Below, piece after piece: positions 22,950 through 32,824 of a DNA stretch of 64,000 nt. The position numbers and the translations under genes are program-made. Origin of the DNA: Botryosphaeria dothidea (taxonomy: Eukaryota; Ascomycota; Dothideomycetes; Botryosphaeriales; Botryosphaeriaceae). The number at the start of each line of letters is the position of its first letter. The first letter of the stretch is position 1. Below the pieces are notes generated by a model. It ran no database searches and was not told where the DNA came from. It saw nothing but the letters and a program-made list of their open reading frames with translations. The stretch covers positions 4,278,001 through 4,342,000 of the forward strand of contig WWBZ02000022.1 in assembly GCA_011503125.2 (NCBI GenBank), written 5' to 3'.

Positions 22950-23765
22950 ATGGACGTTCCCGGTTTCGCTCTGATCACAGGAGGGGCATCCGGCATCGGA
23001 AGAGCATGTGGAAATGGCTTCGCGGCAGAGGGCGCTGCCGGCATCGCCCTGCTGGACCTCAACACGGAAGCCCTGGCAGCCGTCAAAACGGAGATCGACG
23101 AGGCGACAAAGAAGTCAGGACGCAAGCCGTGCCAGGTCGACACCTACGCGCTCGACATCTCGAACGAAGAACAGGTCGCCAAGGTCGTCAGCGAGGTGGC
23201 CCGGAAATTCGGCCGCATCGACTACGTCGTCAACGCCGCCGGCATCGCCATGAAGCACGAGGGCGGCGCCGCTTTCGCCAAGACGGCCGACTGGCAGCGC
23301 ATTCTGGATGTCAACCTGAACGGCACGTTTTACGTCTTGAGGGCGGCGGCGCGGATCATGTTGACGCAGGAGCCGATCCTGTCGGCCGTCGACGGCAGGC
23401 CGCTGCAGCGCGGGTCCGTCGTCAATTTCAGTTCTATCCAGGGGGTTGTCGGGATCACGCTGTCGACTGCGTACACGACTACGAAACATGCGGTCCTTGG
23501 CCTCACCCGGACGGCGTCTGAGGATTACGCGAATAAGGGACTGCGCATCAATGCTGTCTGCCCGGGCTACACGGAGACGCCCTTGACGACTAAGAATCCG
23601 GATGTTCTGAAGGCGATGGAGGAGAGAGTGACGACGGCAGTGCCGATGCAGCGGATGGGGAGCCCGCAGGAGATTGCCGACAGCGTCTTGTTTCTGGCGG
23701 GAGGAAGAAGCTCATTCATTACTGGTTCTGCGCTCGCTGTTGACGGAGGCTACACGTCAAGATAG
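22950..23765 (+). CDS. Short-chain dehydrogenase/reductase
   Basis: Classical SDR of 271 residues, single exon, NAD(P)-dependent. The cofactor glycine motif TGGASGIG lies at residues 10-17, NAAG at 95-98, the catalytic Ser at about 161-162 (FSSIQG) and the Y-x-x-x-K pair at Tyr175/Lys179 (YTTTK). The C-terminus PGYTETPL and ITGSALAVDGGYTSR are typical of 3-oxoacyl-reductase-like SDRs. I use the ATG at 22950; the frame opens further upstream but lacks family similarity. No targeting signal is seen, so it is probably cytosolic. It converges on the amine oxidase with only 62 bp between stops. Substrate unknown. Confidence 0.93.
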   Translation: MDVPGFALITGGASGIGRACGNGFAAEGAAGIALLDLNTEALAAVKTEIDEATKKSGRKPCQVDTYALDISNEEQVAKVVSEVARKFGRIDYVVNAAGIAMKHEGGAAFAKTADWQRILDVNLNGTFYVLRAAARIMLTQEPILSAVDGRPLQRGSVVNFSSIQGVVGITLSTAYTTTKHAVLGLTRTASEDYANKGLRINAVCPGYTETPLTTKNPDVLKAMEERVTTAVPMQRMGSPQEIADSVLFLAGGRSSFITGSALAVDGGYTSR

Positions 23766-23827
23766 GAGGAGCACGGATGCCTTTATATTCTGATATTGCT
23801 ATTGAATGACAACACGGGATAGAGATT

Positions 23828-25535
23828 TCAAATCGCTTGGAGCTTTGCACCTGCCGTTACTTCCGAACGCCCGTCTTTCCTGCGTTCCAGAATCTCTCTC
23901 GCAGCCCGGTACCCTCTTTCGATGGCCCCGTCTACAAAGCCTCTCCAACCATCTGCCCAGTCCGCATTCGCAAATATAACGCGTCCATGTGGGCGCTGTA
24001 GCTCTTCCAAGTAGGCACTCATGGCGCCTGGGCCCCAGCACGACCACACACCTTTGGCCAATGGATCCGCATGCCAAGCATGCGTAAGGAACGCTGCGAC
24101 TTGAGTCTTTTCTTCCAGCTCAGCGGGCTGCAAATGGCGCTTGAAAGACGTTGTGATTTGCTTGGCTGCTTCCGGCGTAGTAGGGTCCGTAGGAAGGCGA
24201 TCATTGTACCCGAAGCCGATGGCGAAGGTGTCTTTCCCATTAGAAGAAGAGGTGCCGTTGTGGTCGGAGAAGGCGAAGCACCAGGGCGAGTCACTATAGC
24301 CGGAGGCGAGAGCGAACCAGGGTTGGTCGCCAGGGGTTGAGAGCTTGAAGTGGATTTTCGCGCCTTTGTTGATGTGGCCGTGATGGATGGCTTCTTGCTT
24401 GAGAGGGCTGAGTGGCGGGGTGAATGACACATCAGAGAGGCAGTTCCTATTGTCTTCGGTTAGCGTGTATTCCTGCCGTGAAGAGTGAGTCCATAGAAAT
24501 CTTACAGCGGTACTGTGCAGATAACCTGACCAGCCTTGAAACGCCTACCATCCTTTGTCGTAATGGCAACACTATCCTTGTTCTCTTGAGAGACAGTCTT
24601 GACGACTTCTCCGACCACCACATCTCCGCGAAAGTCTGCGAATATTTTCTTGGCAAATGCCGTCATGCCGCCGTTCCCAAGCTTGTACAGTCCAGCGAGT
24701 TCGAACATGCTCGCCATGCCGTGGCCACCAAGGGCATACCACCTCAACGCCTCAACGAACCCTATATCGCTACCAGGCGCACTACCCAGGCTGCTCATGA
24801 ATGTATCGAAGATGTCTTTGTCTGCCTGTGGGAGATCTTTGAGCTGGACCAACCGGTCCTTGATAGTGAGCTTGTCATACTTGAGCCAAGGCTGGATTGG
24901 TTTGCGGAGAGGGTCATGCGGGTATGGCATCAATGAATGGCTGTCGAAGCCATCAACTGAGAAGAAAGCGTCGGCAACGGCTTGAGAGGGGGTCTCAAGA
25001 GATTCATTGGCATGTGCTGTGTTTGTGGAGGTTGATGAACCTGAGCGTGTTGGTGAGGGAGGCTTGTAGAAGTGTGCAGACGGAGCAGCAGTGCCAGAAG
25101 AGGTTTTGAGATTGCGATGGAGGTTGTAGCGAGACAGCTCGGCATAAACATGGGGTTGGTTCCTGCGTGAGGAGCATTCGAAGTTAGAGTCAGCCAAAAG
25201 AAGCCTTCAAATATGCTTCACGGGGCGGGGAATAAGCAGAGGTGTAAGGTATACCAGTGCACCCAAGTTCCTCCCATTTCGAACTCCTCGCCCAACTCTC
25301 TCGCGGTCCATGTCCGGCCGCCGATACGGTCGCGAGCTTCAATGAGGAGAACTGACAGGTTCTCCTTTGACAGATCCCTTGCGGCGACCAAGCCGGCGAA
25401 CCCGGCGCCGACAACGACAACATCGTAGAAAGGTTTGAGCAATTCACTGGGGGATTCTTTAATACACGCGTCGGTAGAAAGACCGCTTTTGGATCCTGAA
25501 GGAGTCCACAGGAAGCCTTCTGTAGTGCGCTGCAT
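23828..25535 (-). CDS. Flavin-containing amine oxidase
   Basis: FAD-dependent amine oxidase of the monoamine-oxidase family: oxidative deamination of an amine to aldehyde, ammonia and H2O2. Three exons, 25255-25535, 24506-25162 and 23828-24446, with 92- and 59-bp introns, encode 518 residues in phase. The FAD dinucleotide motif DVVVVGAGFAGLVAARDL is near residue 37, followed by EARDRIGGRTWT and the GGTWVHWNQPHVYAEL segment joined by intron 1. The distal FAD-binding part reads GRVIFANADWADGWRGFVDGAIERGYRAA. There is no clear signal peptide and no obvious peroxisomal SKL end (it ends KLQAI). It sits tail to tail with the short-chain dehydrogenase, and with the permease may form a small amine-utilisation unit; that link is inferred. 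Confidence 0.92.
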
Positions 25536-26960
25536 GGTAAGGTCGGGGTTTGAAATAGAAAATTGATATCTCAACAATCTAGAATGCACAATGATCGAGG
25601 GATCTTTGGCTCTTTTCTCAATTACATGGCAGCATTTATAACACACTACTACGAGTAGACACTCGATTTCGTGAAAGACTATCCATATTCAGCAGCACAG
25701 GCAAAGATACTGTACGTCTGCAAAATATTGCTCTTTTGGGACTTTTAAGATTCAGTGGCTGATACCCTGTCACATGGAGAGACAGGTCTTGTAGATCCTC
25801 TATTGCGGAAGAACAGATGCTATTACCCAGAGATATGACCCCAAACTTGCGCTGGCCAATCAGCTGTCCTGTATTTTGGCGATGCTGAACGTGGAAGTTT
25901 TCCGTGGCGTGCATCGTTATTAATTCCGCTGACCCCGCAAGCCGAGTACAACGCGCGGCAAGTGACAGCGAGCTTCAGGAACGCAATGCCAACAAACAAC
26001 TCCACACTTCTGATTCTGGGGCAAAGGCCTCCTGTCCGATACCTCACTGTCACCTCCCTTCTTCCCTGATCTTATCTCTGCGCCGCTTCTCCTACGTTCA
26101 AGGGGAAAAAAGGACGATCCTGATTGGCTGTACAGTCCCAGAAGCCGATCTAATGAACTGTACGAATCTTGGCATCTCTTGCTGCGATATCACCGCTGTT
26201 CAGATAATTATTCATAGATAAGTGCGCAGTGAATTTGCAGAGGGGTGTTGCATCCACTGGTTAGCGGTGATGCCCTTTGACGTGGTTAGCGGAAAACATC
26301 TCCGGGTAGCTTTGAAAGCAGAACAAAGCTACGTCCAGATTAATGTTTTAATTCTATAGAACAGTTTTCAATGGCCCTGATCTCTGTTCAGTCTGAGTTT
26401 TTTTTTTTTTTTTTTCGACTGAAACCGTCGGCCGAACCGATGCCACTTTTCTGAGAGGTCTGATGGACCGAACAACTCCATTCAGTCCAACAAAGGGCGC
26501 TTTGAGAGGCTCGTGGGTGCCCTTCGCAGTTTGACGGACATCCTCCTCCACGGAAGGAAACAGAAAAAATCAGAGACATAACCCTCTGTGGCTTACTATC
26601 TGCACCAAAACTGGAATAATACCAAATCATCCCGATCAACAAAGGACCTCTTCGAGACACGCCTTACGCGGTTTTGTCTCACATAGTGTCCACACTCATC
26701 GTTCATGGAACTTGTTTATCTTATTGAGACCAAAGCTCAGATAACTCTCAAACTGTTTTACTTAGTCTAATTGTGGTACTGTGTTGGATGGATCGCTTCT
26801 CGATGATATAAAATGCAATGGTCTTGTTAAATTTGTTATTGACCAAAGAGTCTCTTGGATAATTACTTGAGACCAACGACTCATCGAAAGAGCTTGCACG
26901 AATATGGATTCTCATTGCAACAACAGGGAGATGGATGACGTAAGAGAATGAAGCGCAGTA
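25536..26960. other. Long intergenic stretch; no supported gene
   Basis: About 1.4 kb upstream of the amine oxidase. It contains a CTTATCT (GATA on the minus strand) near 26070 and a run of about 18 T near 26399-26416. Open frames present have no recognisable domain. Confidence 0.5.
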
Positions 26961-27293
26961 TTGTTATTTGGAAAAGATGCTAAAGCTAAGCAGGAAGACT
27001 GGATCGATGGTGCTGCTGAATTCATCGAAGACTTGATCGGCAAGATGGAGAAGTGTGATGAGCAATTGGGAGATTACCCCTACGACCCCAACATCAGCAA
27101 CCTTCGCGAAAAGCTCGATCAGCTTCTCGAGGACACGAAGAGTCAAAGACACGAGATCGCCAGCCTCCAGCGTACGAACTTTGCCCCAATGGAGAAGAGG
27201 ACCACAATGTGCAGAGCTTTCCAGGAGATCGAGCGCCTCTGGGAATCTCTCAAGTACCTTATTGATCAGGAGCTGTCAGGACAAGAGTGGTAG
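26961..27293 (+). CDS. Possible small coiled-coil protein or gene fragment
   Basis: A 110-codon open frame with protein-like, strongly helical content (WIDGAAEFIEDLIGKMEKCDEQLG ... heptad-like LREKLDQLLEDTKSQ). It opens at TTG; the first in-frame ATG is internal at 27045. The upstream in-frame ATG at 26904 is cut off by a TGA at 26949. An upstream exon joined at the CAG at 26956-26958 is possible, but I could not find a convincing partner. It may be a fragment of a larger, lost gene. Confidence 0.3.
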   Translation: MLFGKDAKAKQEDWIDGAAEFIEDLIGKMEKCDEQLGDYPYDPNISNLREKLDQLLEDTKSQRHEIASLQRTNFAPMEKRTTMCRAFQEIERLWESLKYLIDQELSGQEW

Positions 27294-27880
27294 GATGCAA
27301 GAACGATCTGTGTCTCCTAGTATGGAAGCATCTTAAATGGGAATAGAGTTAGATGTTGTTTTGGATTTTATCTCGCAATGCAAGTGACGAGTTTGGCTTT
27401 TGGGAGGGCGGAGCAACGTAATTACTTCTATCTTAAAGATACTTTCCCCTTTCGACTGCTCCAAGTGTCTACGTATGCATACTACTCTTCTCATACTAAA
27501 ACACCTTCGAGCGGGGACTCAGGTGACACAAAATTCGGCTGAGAAAAAAAAGGAAGGGGAGGGGACTAAATGGAATCGGGTCGAGGATATATACTAACGC
27601 CGGGTGAGTGCGCTGCGCTTTGGGTAGGCTCATTGCACTTTGGCTAGAGCATCTACCATGGCGGGTGTTAATCCGAGCCCCTTCCATAAAAGGCAGAGTC
27701 ATGCAACCTTGACAAGCCCTTCATGCTGGTGTGTGAGCGCGACGATGAGCGAGCAGAAGCAATGGTTCAGCCGAAGCATCTCCGGCGGAGATTCCAGAGT
27801 CGCGCGACGCGCCGCAGCTCGACTTTTCGGCGTCACCAGCACCACCGCGCCCACTCAGCCCGAAGCATGGCAGCAGCAGC
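27294..27880. other. Promoter region of the isoleucyl-tRNA synthetase
   Basis: Nearly 600 bp with no credible coding pattern. An out-of-frame ATG at 27867 opens a five-codon frame (MAAAAW, then TAG) that overlaps the presumed start at 27881 and could act as a tiny upstream open frame. Confidence 0.4.
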
Positions 27881-30800
27881 ATGGTAGTTCCAAGCCACGT
27901 CTTCCGGAGCGCCGCAGCCACAAAACCATGGTCCAGCTCCCTTAAACTCCCCAAATCCGCCTTCCCGCCGCGCCCCAAGCCGTCGCCCGACCTCCTCCGC
28001 CAGTGCACCGACGACCTCTACGCATGGCAGCAGTCGCCCGAACGCCCGGCCACAGCGTCGTTCGTCTTGCATGACGGCCCGCCCTACGCCAATGGCAGCT
28101 TGCATATCGGACACGCCCTGAACAAGGTCTTGAAGGACCTCATCTGCCGCTTCCAGGTCGCCCAGGGCAAGCGCGTGCAGTATATTCCTGGCTGGGACTG
28201 CCATGGCCTGCCAATTGAGGTCAAGGCCCTGCAGGCACTGGGCAACCCCGATCGCGACCAGCTGAGCCCGATCGAGGTGCGCGCCGCCGCCCGCCGCCTG
28301 GCCGAGCGCACCGTTAAGGAGCAGAAGGAAGGCTTCAAGAAATGGGCTATCATGGGCGATTGGGATCGCGCATACCGAACGATGGAGAAGGGGTTTGAGA
28401 TGCGCCAATTGGGCATTTTCAAGGCCATGGTCGAGAAGGGTGGGTGAAGCTAGAGCATTCAATTGCCATGGCGCTGACGGCTGCCTAGGTCGCATCTACC
28501 GCCAATTCAAGCCCGTCTACTGGTCGCCCTCGTCCGGGACTGCTCTCGCTGAAGCTGAGCTCGAATACGATGATAATCACCGCTCTACCACCGCATACGT
28601 TAGTTTTCCCATCACCAAGCTTCCGTCGAGCTTGGCCGGTCGTGTCGATATCTCGAAACTTGGTGCTCTCATTTGGACTACAACACCCTGGACGCTGCCC
28701 GCGAATAGGGTCATTGCGGTGCACTCGGATCTGGAATACTCTGTTGTGGAAATGCTTCGGCCAACTGCTACTGAGGACCGTCCCAGCCAGTTTCTCATCG
28801 GGAAGGCTCGTCTTGAAGCTCTCCAGGAAACCTTGAAGACAGAATTCAAGGTGCTCGTGGACAGCATTCCGGGCTCCGAGCTGGCTGGTCAGACTGAATA
28901 TGTGAACCCTCTGGAGCCCGACCAACCGAACTCCCAGCCAATCTTGCATGCCGACTTTGTTTCTGCAGCTTCTGGTTCCGGTCTTGTTCACATAGCTCCT
29001 GGTCATGGCATGGATGATTACAACCTGTGCAGAACTGCTGGTATTCCTGCATTTGCGCCTGTTGATGACAAGGGTTGCTTCACCAAGGAAGCACTCCCTG
29101 GTCAAGCATACCGTATTGCAGGGCTTCCTGTGCAAGATGTGGGTTCTCAGGCTATCCTGGACGTACTCAAGACCATGCCGAGGGATCCTCTGGTCGCTGT
29201 GCAGAACATCACCCACAAGTATCCCATCGATTGGAGGACCAAGCAGCCCGTCATCATCCGTGCAACTGAGCAATGGTTTGCTGACGTAGAAGGAATCAAG
29301 GATGGCGCGCTCCAGGCTCTCGAGGATGTGGAATTTTTGCCAAAGACTGGAAAGGCTCGCCTGGAGAGCTTCGTCCGCGGCCGCAGCCAGTGGTGTGTTT
29401 CCCGTCAACGTGCTTGGGGAGTGCCCATTCCCGCGCTTTACGAGAAGACCGAAAGCGGTGGCCTGAAAGCACACATGACGGGGAACTCAATTGAGCACAT
29501 CATGAAGGTCATTGAACAACGAGGTATTGACGCTTGGTGGACTGATGCGGAGGATGAGCCTGCTTGGATCCCCGAAGGCCTTACAGGCTCATTTGTCCGT
29601 GGTAGAGACACTATGGATGTGTGGTTCGACAGCGGTACTGCATGGACATTACTCGACCCCCGGCCTGGACAACCAGTGGCGGACGTCTTCCTCGAGGGAA
29701 CTGACCAGCATCGCGGCTGGTTCCAGTCTTCTCTCCTAACCCACATTGCCCACCAGAGCGTCAAAGCGGACTCGACCAACACAGCCGCAGCCCCAAAGAT
29801 GCTCGCACCGTTCAAGACCCTCATCACCCACGGCTTCACCCTCGACCAGGATGGCCGCAAGATGAGCAAGTCCCTCGGCAACACCATCTCCCCCTCCCAA
29901 ATCATGGACGGCTCGCTCCTACCGCCGCTCAAACTCAAGAAAAAGAACAAGGCCAACGCCGCCGGCGCCAAGCCGCCCAAGGAAACTTACGACGCCATGG
30001 GCCCCGACGCCCTCCGCCTGTGGGTCGCCAGCAGCGACTACACCAAGGACGTCATCATCGGCCAGCCCATCCTAGCCTCCGTAAACCAGTCCCTCCACAA
30101 GTACCGCGTCACCTTTAAATGGCTGCTCGGCGTCCTGAGCGACTTCGACCCCACCGCCCCCGCTCCTGCTGGCCGCACCACCGTGCCCGGCCGCTGGTCC
30201 CTCATCGACGCCATCGCCCTCCACCAGCTCGCCCGCACCGCCCACGCCGTGCACGCCGCGTACGCGGGCTGCGAGTTCTACCGCGGCGCCGCGGCGCTCG
30301 GCCGCTACACGACGACCGACCTCTCCGCCTTCTTCTTCGAGACGCTCAAGGACCGCGTCTACGCGGGCACGCCGGCCGACCGTGCATCCGCGCAGGCGGT
30401 GCTGCGGCGCGTCTTCGATGAGCTGCTCGACATGCTGGCGCCGCTGTGTCCGCTGCTGGTCGGGGAGGTGTGGGGCCATGCGCCGCAGGCGCTGCGGGGC
30501 GGCGAGGGGCCCGGCCGCAGGACGTGGACGCCGTTCGTGGCGGAGACGTGGGGCGACGGAGAGGCGAGGCGGGGGTTGGAGGGGAAGATGGAGGTGCTCG
30601 CGCGGGTGGGGGACGCGGTTAAGGCGGCGCAGGAGAAGGCGCGGGCGGAGAAGCGGATGGGTGGCGGGTTGGAGTGCGATGTCGTCGTTCGGGTGGCGGA
30701 GGAGGTGGAGGGTGTGCTGGAGAAGGGTGCGGAGGAGGATTTGGCGGCGGTGTTGGTTGTGTCGCGGGTGAGGGTTGTGAGTGGTGGGGAGGAGGCTGTC

Positions 30801-30983
30801 GGTGGGGAGGGAGCAGAGTGGGCTTTTAGTGAGGGGTTTGAGTTGGAGGGCGGGGTGGAGGGGGTTGTTGAGGTCAGACCGGCGGCGGAGAGTAAGTGTC
30901 CGAGGTGTTGGCGGTATGTGGCGCCGAGCCCGGAGGAGTTGTGTGGGCGCTGTGAGGATGTTGTTGAGGCGAAGGAGGATTGA
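27881..30983 (+). CDS. ISM1: Isoleucyl-tRNA synthetase, mitochondrial
   Basis: Class Ia aminoacyl-tRNA synthetase charging mitochondrial tRNA-Ile. Exons 27881-28439 and 28489-30983 around a 49-bp intron (GTGGGT...CTAG) give 1,017 residues. The N-terminal ~35 residues lack acids and are rich in Ser/Lys/Arg/Pro, fitting a mitochondrial presequence. The HIGH signature is at residues 75-78 (PYANGSLHIGH) and the KMSKS loop at about 640 (DGRKMSKSLGN). The editing domain contains WTTTPWTLPANR, and GTDQHRGWFQSSLL precedes KMSKS. The C-terminal zinc finger CPRCWRY...CGRC is the bacterial/mitochondrial-type feature that separates it from the cytosolic enzyme. The 3' half turns very G-rich from about 30500. 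The ATG at 27881 is the first in frame. Confidence 0.95.
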
Positions 30984-31438
30984 GCATAGACAAAAAAGAA
31001 TGAGATAGCTGTACGATTAGGAATAGATGTAAGTTTCTTTGAATTTGGTCAACAGGAAGCGCATCATGCACAGTGCTAGACGATGCACGAAGACAGAAGA
31101 GGATGGAAGGATTGCAGGTACATGCGACTTCAAGATGTGTTATCGCGAGATCTTGCATTCGCAATGCGAGCAACACACGGAAGAAAAGGCTATCCGTGAT
31201 ATGTAAGGTGGTGAGAAAGGGGAATTCAAGAGGATGTTGATAATGGTGTTACACAGGTAGATGATAGCGTTCGCTCGAGCAGACGGCCCAAATCCAAGAT
31301 CATTGACCGACGGGGAAAACTACAACAAGCTACAAACTTGTGCATGTTCACTGATACAATAGTAGGGTCTAACTTGAATGAATCGAGTGAGGATGGCGTA
31401 GAGGATAGCATTTGACGCTCTTTAAGGAATACCAGGCT
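30984..31438. other. Convergent 3' region; nothing recognised
   Basis: Between the stop of the tRNA synthetase and the stop of the next minus-strand gene. No coding signal or repeat noted. Confidence 0.5.
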
Positions 31439-32441
31439 CTAATTTTCTACGTGCTCATTTTGACTTGAACTCAAGTTCATGAGGGTTTGCCAATCCTCGT
31501 CAAACTTCCAGTACTTGTCAAGTGGAGCGGCCTCGATCAGCTCTGGATAGAGCACAGACAAAAGAAGCTTTGACTTAAACCTGAGGTGCCCAGGAAAATC
31601 GGGGTAATTGTATTTGGTCGTCCAGCCGCTCGCCAAGTTGTAGTCACGGGGTGTTGGCTTAGGACCCGCGGTTGAAAGCGGCAGCTTCTCAGTCACACCA
31701 TACTGAGCATCGACGGCCATCACGAAATTTTGAGAACTGTCGTTCTCGTTACTGTCCAATATCGAACGGAGTGATTCGGAGTCGACGACCAAGAAAATGT
31801 CTCGAAGCATCCCGGGAATGAAATCTTCGGTAGTGCGGAAATTTCGGAAGTGGCTGTTGTTGAAGGTACTGTCAGCACCTACGCAGCTTGCTTAGAGGAA
31901 GTACGCACGCTCTCAGTGGATCAAGCTCTCCTTCTGTTTGCAAGCCACTGTCGTCCATCCACTGCAGCCATGCGCTGTCTTTCAAACCAGCAAAGTCTTC
32001 TGGGGCCTCAAGACCGTTAATTGCAGCCTGCCAAATCTTCTCCTTGGCCGTCTCCCATTCCGAGCCGTCACATTCAGCTGTCCGGTAAACAACGAAGCCC
32101 CATCTCTGTCTTTTCCCCTCCCTTTCTAAGTTTTCTACCACTCTTCGAACAGAGGGAACCCATTCTGGGGTTGTTGCCGGACGGGGATTTGATGGATCGC
32201 TCGCGGCAGGTGGGGCCATCCCGAGTTCCCTGTACCATTTCCTCCTGGCTCGCATCCTGTCCTCAAGCAACTGCTGGCGCTCCCAGCGATCAGGAGTCAC
32301 CTCCGTCACGGGTGGGTCTGCTAGTTCACGAGCATGGCGTTCAGCAGTCTCTTGGTTCACCAGCTCCTCTAAACGCGCCTTTGCGGCGACTTTGCGCTGG
32401 CTGGGTGTCAGCCTTGGCGAAGGCTCGGGTGTTGTGGCCAT
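31439..32441 (-). CDS. Uncharacterised fungal protein downstream of the killer-like chitinase
   Basis: Exons 31909-32441 and 31439-31868 with a short 40-bp intron (GTGCGT...ACAG) encode 320 residues from the ATG at 32441. The other nearby acceptor choices all create immediate stops, so this intron is the only one that reads through. The N-terminus is charged and helical (basic/acidic, residues 10-95). A segment beginning RWGFVVYRTAECDGSEW (about residue 115) resembles, to my memory, a widespread fungal family of unknown role that opens with W-G-F-V-I-Y-R; the C-terminal half contains RDIFLVVDSESL and NYPDFPGHLRFKSKLLL. No signal peptide or membrane helix: probably cytosolic. It lies 383 bp downstream of the chitinase, same strand. 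I do not assign a function. Confidence 0.7.
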
Positions 32442-32824
32442 CTGAAAAGTGGGGCGAGAAGTGCGTGGGAAGATGATTGAGGAAGCGAGAGGTCATGGGC
32501 ACTGTGCCTCTTATATGTCTGCCTGTCGCTCGCTTAGTGTTTTGCGCCTAGCCGAAATCGGCTCCACGTGCAACTCCAGTCGCATGTGCGTACAATAGCA
32601 AGCTCAAAGTGAGGATGCAGGGATGGAGCAACCCTCCGGACTTAGAGGTGATACGTATCCGCGTCTTTTACGTCGCGGTGAACAGTTCACCCATAGGCAT
32701 ATATACTGCATTCTTCTATCTACACAAAAAGACTCTTTGCTGAGTATCAAGAGGTTTTACTACTTGAGACAATAGCAAACTCCCACCTTTTGCCTCCTCT
32801 CGCTATCAAGAGTTGTGAGCTACT
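32442..32824. other. Short intergenic region; nothing recognised
   Basis: 383 bp between the chitinase stop and the ATG of the downstream gene, serving as that gene's promoter. No distinct motif noted. Confidence 0.5.

Noticed and set aside
5365..25535. Single large secondary-metabolite cluster across the left half
   Set aside because: No polyketide synthase, peptide synthetase, terpene cyclase or cluster-type regulator is present; the oxidoreductases and transporters fit catabolism or stand alone.
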